Assembly: GCF_030758975.1 (NCBI RefSeq)
Contig: NZ_CP132359.1
Location: 1,008,811-1,072,810, forward strand
Direction: 5' to 3'
Source: Bosea beijingensis
GTDB taxonomy: Bacteria > Pseudomonadota > Alphaproteobacteria > Rhizobiales > Beijerinckiaceae
Length of the DNA stretch: 64,000 nt
Each line of letters opens with the position of its first letter. Position 1 is the first letter of the stretch. Made by a program: the position numbers and the translations under genes. Of this stretch, positions 18,183 to 26,925 are shown one piece after another. Under the pieces are notes generated by a model, which had not been told where the DNA came from, did not search any database, and saw nothing but the letters and a program-made list of their open reading frames with translations.

Positions 18183-19450
18183 CCTGCCAGAGCTTCGGCG
18201 ACGTCCTCATAGGTCCGCAGGCCCGTGCGCGGGGCATAGACCAGCACGGACATGTTGCCCGGCGCGTGCTCGTTCTTCCACATCTTGTGGTGAGCCAGCG
18301 GAATCTTGTCCCAGGGGAAGACCTCGGACATGCAAGGGTCGATGCGCCGGTCGATCACGAACTGGTTGGCCGCGCTCGCCTGCTTGAGGTGGGCGAAATG
18401 CGAGCCCTGGACGCGCTTCTGCCGCATCCAGACATAGCGGGCGTCGAAGGTGATGTTGAAGCCCGAGGTTCCCGCGCAGAACACCACCATGCCGCCGCGC
18501 TTGGCGACGAGGCAGGAGACCGGGAAGGTCGCCTCGCCCGGATGCTCGAAGACGATGTCGACATCCTTCTTGCCGGTGATGTCCCAGATCGCCTTGCCGA
18601 ACTTGCGGGCCTCCTTGGTCCACTCGTTGTACTCAGGCGAATTGACCGTGGGCATCTGGCCCCAGCAGTTGAAATCCTTGCGGTTGATCACGCCCTTGGC
18701 GCCGAGGCCGAGCACGTAGTCGCGCTTGGTCTCGTCCGAGATCACGCCGATCGCGTTGGCGCCCGACGCCGCGCAAAGCTGCACGCCGAAGACGCCGAGA
18801 CCGCCGGAAGCGCCCCAGACGAGGACATTGTCGCCGGGCTTGATGGTATGAGGCGCGTGGCCGAACAGCATGCGATAGGCGGTGGCCAGCGTCAGCGTGT
18901 AACAGGCGGCCTCCTCCCAGGCGAGGTGCTTCGGCTTCAGCATGAGCTGGCGCGACTGGACCCGGCAGAACTGCGCGAAGGAGCCGTCCGGCGTCTCATA
19001 GCCCCAGATGCGCTGGGTCGACGAGAACATCGGGTCGCCGCCATTGCACTCTTCGTCGTCGCCGTCATCCTGGTTGCAATGGACGATCACCTCGTCGCCG
19101 ACCTTCCAGCGCTTCACCTTGGAGCCGACGGCCCAGACGATGCCGGCGCAATCGGAGCCTGCGACATGGAACGGCGCCTTATGAACGTCGAACGGCGAGA
19201 TCGGCTGGCCGAGGCCGGCCCAGATGCCGTTGTAGTTGACGCCGCCCGCCATCACGAGAAGGAGAACTTCCTCTTCGCCGATCGACCAGGTCGGCACGAC
19301 CTCGACCTGGAACGAGTCCTGCGGCGCCCCGTGGCGCTCGCGCCGGATCGCCCAAGCATACATCTTCTCGGGGACATGACCGAGCGGCGGCAATTCGTCG
19401 AGTTCGTAGAGATCCTTGAGCGGCTTCACGGCGGCCTGCGACTTCGACAT
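18179..19450 (-). CDS. ccr: crotonyl-CoA carboxylase/reductase
   Basis: A 423-residue MDR-family enzyme that reductively carboxylates crotonyl-CoA to (2S)-ethylmalonyl-CoA with NADPH, the defining reaction of the ethylmalonyl-CoA pathway. The N-terminal segment [20 protein letters not shown], the [16 protein letters not shown] block, [10 protein letters not shown], the nucleotide-binding [12 protein letters not shown] near residue 210 and the [14 protein letters not shown] insertion are characteristic of Ccr and absent from ordinary quinone reductases. The ATG at 19450 has GGGAGA at good spacing. Length matches the family. With mcd nearby, the organism probably assimilates acetyl-CoA without a glyoxylate shunt, or in addition to one. 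Confidence 0.95.
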   Translation of the reverse strand: MSKSQAAVKPLKDLYELDELPPLGHVPEKMYAWAIRRERHGAPQDSFQVEVVPTWSIGEEEVLLLVMAGGVNYNGIWAGLGQPISPFDVHKAPFHVAGSDCAGIVWAVGSKVKRWKVGDEVIVHCNQDDGDDEECNGGDPMFSSTQRIWGYETPDGSFAQFCRVQSRQLMLKPKHLAWEEAACYTLTLATAYRMLFGHAPHTIKPGDNVLVWGASGGLGVFGVQLCAASGANAIGVISDETKRDYVLGLGAKGVINRKDFNCWGQMPTVNSPEYNEWTKEARKFGKAIWDITGKKDVDIVFEHPGEATFPVSCLVAKRGGMVVFCAGTSGFNITFDARYVWMRQKRVQGSHFAHLKQASAANQFVIDRRIDPCMSEVFPWDKIPLAHHKMWKNEHAPGNMSVLVYAPRTGLRTYEDVAEALAG

Positions 19451-19647
19451 GGTCGTCTCCCTGCTCTCTTCCGTCGTTGCCCAGCCCGGAACGCGTCGGC
19501 GGTGTGGGACGCCGATCATGCACCATATGCTGCGCTGCGCCATTAACCTAAGGAATCACACCGCAGCGCAATACCCTTTTCGAGCGCTTGCGCTTTGTTC
19601 ATCGTTTGCTGGAATTCTGGCATTCTACGCGGCACCGAGGAGAAACG

Positions 19648-19950
19648 ATGCCCGGTCTGCTGAAGATGATCGGCCTGCCCGACTTGCCCATGCTGTCCGT
19701 GGTGATCGTGATCGCGATGATCCTGCTCAGCGCCATGCTGATCGGCTGGCTCGCCGACCTGTTGCTCGACGAAGCCGGCTTCGGCGTGATGCTCAACACC
19801 GGCATCACGCTCGTGGGCGCATTCACCGGCGCCTGGCTGTGGCAGCGCTACGGCATTCCCACGCGCTTTCCGGCAGAAGCCGTGCGTGCCGCCATCGCGA
19901 CGGGCTCCGGCCTGCTGCTGCTGATCAGCCTGGCCGTGGTCCGGCCCTAG
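19648..19950 (+). CDS. small membrane protein, GlsB/YeaQ/YmgE-like
   Basis: A 100-residue protein with three hydrophobic helices. The middle segment (GWLADLLL, then GFGVMLNTGITLVGAFTGAW) resembles the transglycosylase-associated GlsB/YeaQ/YmgE family of small inner-membrane proteins, whose function is not established. The ATG at 19648 is preceded by GAGGAGA. It lies 197 bases from the divergent ccr gene and is followed by a pair of hairpins shared with the convergent lyase gene. Family assignment is moderate because the protein is short and hydrophobic. Confidence 0.65.
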   Translation: MPGLLKMIGLPDLPMLSVVIVIAMILLSAMLIGWLADLLLDEAGFGVMLNTGITLVGAFTGAWLWQRYGIPTRFPAEAVRAAIATGSGLLLLISLAVVRP

Positions 19951-19955
19951 ATCAC

Positions 19956-20037
19956 CGCGCGTCCTACCGGACGCGATAACGATGATCTATCACATTGTTA
20001 TCGCGTCGGATTTTTCCGAAAAATGGATTCCACTTTT
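19956..20037. repeat. tandem intergenic hairpins, probable repeat element or bidirectional terminator
   Basis: Between two convergent genes lie GCGTCC/GGACGC with a four-base loop, the perfect 11-base arms GACGCGATAAC (19970-19980) and GTTATCGCGTC (19997-20007), and then CGAAAA/TTTTCG around GGATTCC. The arrangement resembles REP-like intergenic elements of Hyphomicrobiales; whether it is repeated elsewhere cannot be seen from this window. It could also end transcription from both sides. Confidence 0.5.
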
Positions 20038-20056
20038 CGCTCCGATGCCATAGGCG

Positions 20057-20989
20057 TCAGCTTTCGAGCTTCGCGCCGAAGCTATTCAGGTATTTCATCC
20101 CGGTATCGCACATCATGGTGACGATCGTCGCGCCGGTGCCGAGGCGCTCGGCCAAGCGCAAGGCGGCCGTGACATTGCCGCCGGTCGAGGTGCCCGCGAA
20201 CAGCCCCTCCTCCCGCGCAAGCCGCAGCGCCATTGCCGTCGCCTCAGCCGTCGAGACCGGCTCGATCGCATCGACGAGATCAGCGCGCCAGAGCGGCACG
20301 ATATAACCGGCACCGACGCCGTCTATCTTGTGGGCTCCGGTTGGGCCGCCCGAGAGCACGGCGGATTCAGACGGCTCGACCGCCATCAATGCGATCTTCG
20401 GGTCGCGCCGGAGCAGCGCCTCGCCGGTTCCGCGCAGGGATGCCGCCGTGCCGACGCTCTGCACGAAGGCGTCGACATGGCCGCCGGTCTGTTCCCAGAT
20501 CTCGTCGGCCAGCCGGTCATAAGCCGCAAGCTGATCGGTGTTGCGCATCTGGTCGGTCCAGAATGCGCCCGTCTCGGCCGCGATGACGCGGGCGGTCTCG
20601 ATCATGTCCTTGGTCAGCTTCTCGGTCATGCGGCCGGCTTCGCTGGGGACGATCGTCAACTCGGCGCCGAGCAGGCGCATATGGGTGAGCTTCTCGCGGG
20701 CGAAGGCATCGGAGGTGACGATATGCAGGCGATAGCCCTTCACCGCGCAGACCTGCGCCAACGAAACGCCGGTGCTGCCGCCGGTATATTCGACGACGCT
20801 GCCGCCCGGCTTCAGCCGCCCGTCGCGCTCGGCCGCCTCGATCATCGCGAGCGCCATCCGGTCCTTGATGCTGCCTGTCGGATTTTCGCTTTCGATCTTC
20901 ACGAGGATACGCGCGCCGTTCGCCGGCACTATCCGGCGCAGCGGCAGGAGCGCGGTGCCGCCGATGCGGCTCAGGATGTCGACGGGCAT
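20057..20989 (-). CDS. cysteine synthase family PLP-dependent enzyme
   Basis: A 310-residue fold-type II PLP enzyme. The Schiff-base lysine sits in ENPTGSIKDRMAL near residue 38. The substrate loop reads EYTGGSTGVSLA near 70, and the phosphate-binding loop AGTSTGGNVTAALRL comes near 265. Members include O-acetylserine sulfhydrylase and cystathionine beta-synthase-type catalytic domains; the residues do not let me choose the sulfur or nitrogen nucleophile. The ATG at 20989 has AGAGGAG six bases upstream. It is divergent from a MarR gene, with only 68 bases between starts that contain a large imperfect palindrome, so that MarR protein probably controls it. Confidence 0.85.
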   Translation of the reverse strand: MPVDILSRIGGTALLPLRRIVPANGARILVKIESENPTGSIKDRMALAMIEAAERDGRLKPGGSVVEYTGGSTGVSLAQVCAVKGYRLHIVTSDAFAREKLTHMRLLGAELTIVPSEAGRMTEKLTKDMIETARVIAAETGAFWTDQMRNTDQLAAYDRLADEIWEQTGGHVDAFVQSVGTAASLRGTGEALLRRDPKIALMAVEPSESAVLSGGPTGAHKIDGVGAGYIVPLWRADLVDAIEPVSTAEATAMALRLAREEGLFAGTSTGGNVTAALRLAERLGTGATIVTMMCDTGMKYLNSFGAKLES

Positions 20990-21007
20990 AGCGGCTCCTC
21001 TGAGGAA

Positions 21008-21046
21008 ATTTAGATGTATATGCAATTATTGTATATACATGTAAAT
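21008..21046. promoter_or_regulatory. 39-nt imperfect palindrome, probable MarR operator
   Basis: Two 19-nt arms (21008-21026 and 21028-21046) around a single T match at 17 of 19 positions; the core is ATGTATAT and ATATACAT. The site fills more than half of the 68-base gap between the divergent lyase and MarR genes and ends 12 bases before the MarR start. MarR proteins usually bind palindromes in just this position and repress both genes. Confidence 0.7.
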
Positions 21047-21057
21047 TGCGATTCGTC

Positions 21058-21519
21058 ATGACGGAGACAGGCGAATTGCGGGAAGAGGTGCGCAGGCTGG
21101 CGGCCAGTTGCGTGGGCTTGACCGTTCGGCAGGCGGCACGGCGGGTGACGCAGATCTATGACGAGGCCTTGCAGGAAAGCGGCCTGAGCGTCGCGCAGCT
21201 CGGCCTCCTGGCGGTGATCGCGACGAACGAGGACGACCGGATGGCCGCGATCGCCGAGCAGGCCGGGCTCGACCCCTCAACGCTTTCGCGGAACGTGCGG
21301 GCGCTCGAACGCGACGGGCTGATCGAGATCGCCACGGTGGAAAAGGATCTGCGCCGCCGCGCCGTCTGGCTCACCGAGAGTGGAGCCAGGTGCTTGCAGG
21401 CGGCCCTGCCCTCCTGGAAGGAGGCGCAAGATCGGGTCGCGAAGGTCTTGCCCGCCGACCTTCTGCAACAGCTTCTTGCGGCGAGCTCGTCGCTTAACGC
21501 GCAGAAGAGCGGGAGCTAA
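21058..21519 (+). CDS. MarR family transcriptional regulator
   Basis: A 153-residue winged-helix regulator. The recognition region DDRMAAIAEQAGLDPSTLSRNVRALERDGLI (near residues 62-92) and the wing block TVEKDLRRRAVWLTESG are typical of MarR. The ATG at 21058 is preferred over an upstream in-frame TTG that would lie inside the palindrome. It probably represses itself and the divergent cysteine-synthase-family gene, and a small ligand would relieve repression. It ends with a four-base convergent overlap with ubiG. The ligand is unknown. Confidence 0.88.
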   Translation: MTETGELREEVRRLAASCVGLTVRQAARRVTQIYDEALQESGLSVAQLGLLAVIATNEDDRMAAIAEQAGLDPSTLSRNVRALERDGLIEIATVEKDLRRRAVWLTESGARCLQAALPSWKEAQDRVAKVLPADLLQQLLAASSSLNAQKSGS

Positions 21520-22277
21520 GCTGCACCGCTGCGGCTCGCCGCGAGCATGTAGTTCACGTCCATGTCGCGTGACGCGCTCCAGCGGCCGGTCAGCGGGTTG
21601 AAGATCACGCCGGTCTGCGTGCCCAGCGTGAAGCCGTTGCCTTCGATGGCGGCGCCGAGCTCGGCCGGCGTCACGAACTTCTCCCAGTCATGCGTGCCTT
21701 TCGGCAGCCAGCGCAGGACATATTCGGCGCCGACGATCGCCATCGCATAGGATTTCAGCGTGCGGTTGAGCGTCGCCATCACCAGAAGCCCGTCAGGCTT
21801 CACCGCCGCGCAGCAGGCGGCGACGAAGGCCTCGACATCGGCGACATGCTCGACGACCTCCATCGCCAGCACGATATCGAAGCGCTTGCCGGATGCCACC
21901 ACCGCCTCGATCGTCTCCTCGCGATAGTCGATCGCAAGCCCGCTCTTCTCGGCATGGGCCCGCGCGACCGCGATATTGGTCGGAGCCGGATCGAGGCCGG
22001 TGACCTCTGCGCCCAGCCTTGAGAGCGGCTCGGAAAGCACGCCACCGCCGCAGCCGATATCGACGAGGCTCAGGCCATCGAGAGCCCGCAGAGTCTTCGG
22101 ATCGCGGCCGAAACGGGCGCAGGCCTCGTCGCGGACATAGGCAAGCCGGACCGGATTGAACTTGTGCAGGACGGCCATGGGCCCCTTCGGATCCCACCAG
22201 TCGCGGGCGATCGCATCGAAGCGGGCGACCTCGGCCGGGTCGATCGTCGAGCCTGTGCGCTGGGTCGCAGCCGCCAT
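21516..22277 (-). CDS. ubiG: bifunctional 2-polyprenyl-6-hydroxyphenol methylase/3-demethylubiquinol 3-O-methyltransferase
   Basis: A 253-residue class I SAM methyltransferase. The opening RFDAIARDWWDPKGPMAVLH and the following NPVRLAYV are UbiG signatures. The SAM motif I is LVDIGCGGGVLSEPL near residue 70, the acidic loop is VTGLDPA, and FDIVLAMEVVEHVAD follows near 135. It catalyses both O-methylations in ubiquinone synthesis at the membrane. It is divergent from lysC, an arrangement common in Hyphomicrobiales. Length and motifs are normal. Confidence 0.95.
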   Translation of the reverse strand: MAAATQRTGSTIDPAEVARFDAIARDWWDPKGPMAVLHKFNPVRLAYVRDEACARFGRDPKTLRALDGLSLVDIGCGGGVLSEPLSRLGAEVTGLDPAPTNIAVARAHAEKSGLAIDYREETIEAVVASGKRFDIVLAMEVVEHVADVEAFVAACCAAVKPDGLLVMATLNRTLKSYAMAIVGAEYVLRWLPKGTHDWEKFVTPAELGAAIEGNGFTLGTQTGVIFNPLTGRWSASRDMDVNYMLAASRSGAA

Positions 22278-22411
22278 GAACCGGTCCTTCGCTTATGCGA
22301 TGCCGCATTGACACCGCGCCTGTCGCCCGTCATCTACACCCGCCCCGCTGCAAGTGCGAGGGCGACCTTTCGACCCGGTGCCACGCCGGGGCAGCTATCG
22401 AAAAGACCGTC

Positions 22412-23650
22412 ATGGCCCGTCTGGTGATGAAATTCGGCGGCACCTCTGTCGCCACTGTCGAGCGGATCAAGAACGCGGCGCGCCACGTCAAACGCGAGTT
22501 CGACGCCGGCCACGAGGTCGCGGTCGTGGTTTCCGCGATGTCGGGCAAGACCAACGAGCTGGTCGGCTGGTGCAAGGAAGCCGCGCCGATGTTCGACCAG
22601 GCCGAGTACGACACCGTCGTCGCCTCGGGCGAGCAGGTCACCTCCGGGCTGATGGCCATCGTGCTTCAGGAGATGGGCATGCCCGCCCGCTCCTGGCAGG
22701 GCTGGCAGATTCCGCTCTATGGCTCCGACGCGCATGGCTCGGCCCGGATCGAGAGCGTCGATGGCGCCGGCATCCTCGCCGGCTTCGACCGCAATCGCGA
22801 GATCGCGGTCTGCTCCGGCTTCCAGGGTATGAACCCGCGCACGCACCGCATCGTCACGCTCGGCCGCGGCGGCTCCGACACCAGCGCGGTCGCGCTCGCC
22901 GCCGGGCTCAAGGCCGATCGCTGCGACATCTATACCGATGTCGACGGCGTCTACACCACCGATCCGCGCATCGTGCCCAAGGCCAGGCGCATGGACAAGG
23001 TCTCGTTCGAGGAAATGCTCGAGATGGCCTCGCTCGGCTCCAAGGTGCTGCAGGTGCGCTCGGTCGAGATCGCCATGACGCAGCGCGTGCCGACCTATGT
23101 GCGCTCCTCCTTCGACGACCCCGAAAACCCCAATCCTGGCACCCTCATCTGCGACGAGGACGACATCGTGGAACAGCCCATCGTCACCGGCATCGCCTTC
23201 TCCCGGGACGAAGCCCAGATCACGCTCCGCCGCGTGGCTGACCAGCCCGGCGTCGCCGCGGCGATCTTCGGCCCGCTCGCCGATGCCAACATCAATGTCG
23301 ACATGATCATCCAGGTCGTCTCCGACGACCAGGCGACGACCGACATCACCTTCACCGTGCCGACCGCCGATTACGAGCGCGCCCGCACGCTGCTGGAAAG
23401 CAAGCACGACGTGATCTCCTACCAGGAGATCCAGGGCGCGACCGACGTGGTGAAGATCTCGGCGATCGGCGTCGGCATGCGCTCGCATGCCGGCGTCGCG
23501 GCGCGCGCCTTCCGGGCGCTGGCCGAGAAGGGCATCAACATCCGCGCGATCACCACCTCCGAGATCAAGTTCTCGGTGCTGATCGACTCGGCCTATACCG
23601 AGCTCGCGGTGCGCACGCTGCACTCGCTCTACGGGCTCGACGCGGCCTGA
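22412..23650 (+). CDS. lysC: aspartate kinase
   Basis: A 412-residue aspartokinase that phosphorylates aspartate, the first step to lysine, threonine and methionine. The N-terminal KFGGTSVATVERI, the nucleotide-binding VTLGRGGSDTSAVALAAGL near residue 150 and YTDVDGVYTTDPRI near 178 are diagnostic. Two C-terminal ACT domains (from about residue 265 and 345) give feedback control by lysine and/or threonine. The ATG at 22412 matches the family start, though only a weak ribosome site precedes it. The gene diverges from ubiG. It is followed by a pair of REP-like hairpins before the convergent efflux operon. Confidence 0.95.
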   Translation: MARLVMKFGGTSVATVERIKNAARHVKREFDAGHEVAVVVSAMSGKTNELVGWCKEAAPMFDQAEYDTVVASGEQVTSGLMAIVLQEMGMPARSWQGWQIPLYGSDAHGSARIESVDGAGILAGFDRNREIAVCSGFQGMNPRTHRIVTLGRGGSDTSAVALAAGLKADRCDIYTDVDGVYTTDPRIVPKARRMDKVSFEEMLEMASLGSKVLQVRSVEIAMTQRVPTYVRSSFDDPENPNPGTLICDEDDIVEQPIVTGIAFSRDEAQITLRRVADQPGVAAAIFGPLADANINVDMIIQVVSDDQATTDITFTVPTADYERARTLLESKHDVISYQEIQGATDVVKISAIGVGMRSHAGVAARAFRALAEKGINIRAITTSEIKFSVLIDSAYTELAVRTLHSLYGLDAA

Positions 23651-23682
23651 GGCAAGCGCCTCGGCGTTCAACCGGAAGCGTC

Positions 23683-23767
23683 ATGCTCGCCCTTGTGGCG
23701 AGCATCCATGCCTTGAACACTGGGCTCGATGGCGGAAGAGGTGGATGGTCGGGACAAGCCCGACCAT
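23683..23767. repeat. pair of REP-like hairpins between convergent genes
   Basis: ATGCTCGCC and GGCGAGCAT (9-base arms, five-base loop, 23683-23705) are followed 39 bases later by ATGGTCGGG and CCCGACCAT (9-base arms, five-base loop, 23745-23767). Both lie between the stops of lysC and the RND gene. Such bipartite hairpins are abundant intergenic repeats in related genomes and may also limit read-through; copy number cannot be seen here. Confidence 0.6.
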
Positions 23768-23793
23768 GACGGCTGCGTCGCGCCCTCGTCTCT

Positions 23794-26700
23794 TCACTCC
23801 GCCGGGTGCGCAATCTCGGGCGTGTGCTTGGCCCCGCGCATATAGCCGCCGAGCTTCACCAGCCCTTCCGACAGCCTGTCCATGTAAAGGAACAGGACGG
23901 GCGTGATGAACAGTGTCAGCACTTGGCTGATCATCAGACCGCCGACCACGGCGATGCCGAGCGGCTGACGCAGCTCCGCGCTCGCACCCGCGCCGAGCGC
24001 AATCGGCAAGGTGCCCATCAGCGCCGCCAACGTCGTCATCAGGATCGGCCGGAACCGCATCACGCAGGCCTGGTGGATCGCCTCCTGCGCGCTCTTGCCC
24101 TCGCGTCTCAGCACCAGCGCCACGTCGATCATCATGATCGCGTTCTTCTTGACGATGCCGATCAGCATCAGGAGTCCGATGATGGCGATGACCGAGAGCT
24201 CGAGATCGAACAGCCTCAATGCCCCCAGCGCGCCGACCGCTGCCGATGGCAAGCCGGTCAAAATCGTCAGCGGATGGATGAAACTCTCGTAGAGGATGCC
24301 GAGCACGATGTAGATCGTCAGGATCGCGCCGGCAATCAGCAAGCCCTGGTTGGCGAGTGAATCCTGGAAGGTCTTGGCGGTGCCGGCGAGCGTGGTCGAG
24401 ATCGACTTGGGCAGGCCGAGCTGTTCCTTGATCGCCTCGATGCGCTCGACGCTGTCGCCGAGCGCGACGCCGGCCGGCAGGTTGTAGGAGATCGTCACCG
24501 CCGGTAGCTGGCCGAGCTGGTTGACCGTGAGCTGCCCTGCCGTGCGCTCGATCCGGGCGATGGCGCCGAGCGGCACCAGCGTGCCGGACTTGGTGCGCAC
24601 GCGGATCGCGTTCAGGCGCTCGGGCGTCCAGTGCTCGTTGGGATTGAATTCGACGACGACATTGTAGCTGTCGCCGGCGGTATAGATGGTCGAGACCTGC
24701 CGGACGCCGAAGCCGGAATAGAGCGTCGAGCGCAGGATGTCGGAGCCGATACCGAGCGCGTTGGCCTTGTCGCGGTCGACCATGACGGTGGCCTGCAGGG
24801 CATTGTCCTGCAGGTCGGTGGTGACGTCGACGAAGGCCGAGCGGTCGCGGCTCATCGCGTCGGCGAGGCGCACGGCCCAGCCGTTCATCTGCTGCTGGTC
24901 GAGCCCCTGCACGACGAGCTGGTACTGGCTCTTCGAGGAACGCGCCCCGATGCGCAGGTTCTGGACGGGCGTCATATAGGTGCTGATACCCGCCACCTGG
25001 GCGAGATCGCGCCTGAGCGAGGCCAGCACGGCCTGGATATGGGGCCGCTCGTCGAGCGGCTTCAATTCGACGAAGAGCCGCCCGGCGTTGAGCGCGCTGC
25101 CGCCGCCGCCATTGCCGCCCACGGTCGAGGCGACATGCGCGACATAGGGCGACTTGCGGAAGACCTCGGCCACCTCGGCCTGGAGCTTCTGCATCGCCTC
25201 GAACGAGATATCCTGCCGGGCCTCGGTCGAGACCTGGAGCTGGCCGATATCCTCCTGCGGGAAGAAACCCTTCGGCGCGCTCTGGAGCAGCCAGACGCTG
25301 CCGGCCATGGTCAGGAAGAAGGCGAGCAGCATCAGCGGCTGGAAGCGCAGGCAGAACTTGAGGCCGGCGTCATAGCCGGCGAGCAGCTTGTCGAAGCCCT
25401 TCTCCAGCCAACGGCCGAGCGCGTTCTCCCGATGATGCGCGGAATAGCCCGAGAGCAGGCGCGAGCACAGCATCGGCGTCAGCGTCAGCGAGACGAATGC
25501 GGAAGCCAGGATCGAAACCGTCACCACCACTGCGAACTCGTTGAAGATGCGGCCGATGACGCCACCCATCAGCAGCACGGGGATGAAGACCGCCACCAGC
25601 GAGAGCGAGATCGAGATGATGGTGAAGCCGATCTCGCCGGCGCCCTTCAGCGAGGCCTCGAAGGCGGAGAGCCCGTCCTCCTCCATGTGCCGGACGATGT
25701 TCTCGAGCATGACGATGGCGTCGTCGACGACGAGGCCAACCGAAAGCGTCAGTCCCAGCAAAGAGATGTTGTCGATCGAGAAATTGAGCATGTACATCGC
25801 GGCAAGCGTGGCGATGATCGAGATCGGCACGGCAACGGCCGGGATGAAGGTCGCGGCGACGCGGCGCAGGAAGACGAAGATCACCATGACGACGAGCGCG
25901 ATGGTGAGCAGCAGCGTGAACTGCACGTCCTCTACCGCCTGGCGGATCGAAGTCGAGCGGTCATTGAGCAGCGAGAGCGAGGCCGCCGCCGGCAACTGGT
26001 CCTCGAAGGCCGGGATCATCGCCTTGACGCGATCGACCACCTCGACGGTGTTGGCGTCAGGCTGGCGCTGGACGGCAAGCACGATCGCCGGCGTGCCGTC
26101 ATAGGTGCTGCGGGTCTGGGTGTTCTCGACGGAGTCGATCACCTTGGCGACGTCGCCGAGCCGGATCGGCTTGCCCGAGCGCGTGGTGATGATGACATTG
26201 GCGAACTGGGCCGCGTTGGCGAGCTGCGTCTTCGCCTGAATGGTCAACTGCTGGGCCGTGTTCTGGATCGTTCCGACCGGCGTATTGGCGTTGGTCGCGG
26301 TGATCGCCTGCTGCAATTCGTCGAGGCCGATGCCGCGCGCGGCAAGAGCGGTCGGGTCGATCTGGATGCGTACCGCGTATTTCTGGCTGCCCCAGATCAG
26401 CACCTGCGCGACGCCATCGACGGTCGAGAGCGCCGGGGAAATCACCTGCTGGGCGAAGGCGTCGAGCTGCGAGAGCGGCACCACGTCGCTCTTCAGTGCC
26501 ATCAGGATGATCGGCGCATCGGCCGGGTTCACCTTGCGATAGCTCGGCTGGGTCGTCATCTCGATCGGCAATTGCCGCTGGGTACGGGCGATCGCGGCCT
26601 GCACGTCGGCGGCGGCGGCGTCGATGTCGCGGTTCAGTACGAACTGGATCGCTATCGAGGTCGAGCCCTGCGAGTTGGTGGTCGAGATCGAGTCGATGCC

Positions 26701-26925
26701 GGCGATGGTACCGAACTGCTTGATGAGGGGCGTTGCGACCGATGTCGCCATGGTGTCCGGCGAGGCGCCGGGCAGTTGCGCGGAAACGTTGACGACCGGG
26801 AACTCGGCTCGCGGAAGCGCCGCGACCGGAAGGAAGCGATATGCGAACAGCCCCGCCAGCACCAGCGAGACCGACATCAGGATGGTCGCGACGGGGTGGC
26901 GGATGCAGAAGGAGGAGACGTTCAT
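23794..26925 (-). CDS. HAE1-type RND multidrug efflux permease
   Basis: A 1043-residue inner-membrane pump of the AcrB/MdtB class. The start MNVSSFCIRHPVATILMSVS, the twelve-helix layout with two large periplasmic loops, the paired aspartates of the proton relay in GLVVDDAIVMLENI near residue 400 and the second-half FFPQEDIG block are all present. It exports drugs or other toxic compounds using the proton gradient, with the membrane fusion protein encoded just upstream (four-base overlap) and an outer-membrane TolC-type channel encoded elsewhere. A MarR gene heads the operon. The closest functional class is MdtB/MdtC-like; the substrates are unknown. Confidence 0.95.
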   Translation of the reverse strand: MNVSSFCIRHPVATILMSVSLVLAGLFAYRFLPVAALPRAEFPVVNVSAQLPGASPDTMATSVATPLIKQFGTIAGIDSISTTNSQGSTSIAIQFVLNRDIDAAAADVQAAIARTQRQLPIEMTTQPSYRKVNPADAPIILMALKSDVVPLSQLDAFAQQVISPALSTVDGVAQVLIWGSQKYAVRIQIDPTALAARGIGLDELQQAITATNANTPVGTIQNTAQQLTIQAKTQLANAAQFANVIITTRSGKPIRLGDVAKVIDSVENTQTRSTYDGTPAIVLAVQRQPDANTVEVVDRVKAMIPAFEDQLPAAASLSLLNDRSTSIRQAVEDVQFTLLLTIALVVMVIFVFLRRVAATFIPAVAVPISIIATLAAMYMLNFSIDNISLLGLTLSVGLVVDDAIVMLENIVRHMEEDGLSAFEASLKGAGEIGFTIISISLSLVAVFIPVLLMGGVIGRIFNEFAVVVTVSILASAFVSLTLTPMLCSRLLSGYSAHHRENALGRWLEKGFDKLLAGYDAGLKFCLRFQPLMLLAFFLTMAGSVWLLQSAPKGFFPQEDIGQLQVSTEARQDISFEAMQKLQAEVAEVFRKSPYVAHVASTVGGNGGGGSALNAGRLFVELKPLDERPHIQAVLASLRRDLAQVAGISTYMTPVQNLRIGARSSKSQYQLVVQGLDQQQMNGWAVRLADAMSRDRSAFVDVTTDLQDNALQATVMVDRDKANALGIGSDILRSTLYSGFGVRQVSTIYTAGDSYNVVVEFNPNEHWTPERLNAIRVRTKSGTLVPLGAIARIERTAGQLTVNQLGQLPAVTISYNLPAGVALGDSVERIEAIKEQLGLPKSISTTLAGTAKTFQDSLANQGLLIAGAILTIYIVLGILYESFIHPLTILTGLPSAAVGALGALRLFDLELSVIAIIGLLMLIGIVKKNAIMMIDVALVLRREGKSAQEAIHQACVMRFRPILMTTLAALMGTLPIALGAGASAELRQPLGIAVVGGLMISQVLTLFITPVLFLYMDRLSEGLVKLGGYMRGAKHTPEIAHPAE

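Noticed and set aside
16607..19546. Long open frame of 979 codons across the chemoreceptor and ccr genes
   Set aside because: It is a composition effect of high-GC coding DNA: it overlaps two well-supported genes in other frames and encodes arginine- and histidine-rich sequence without domains.
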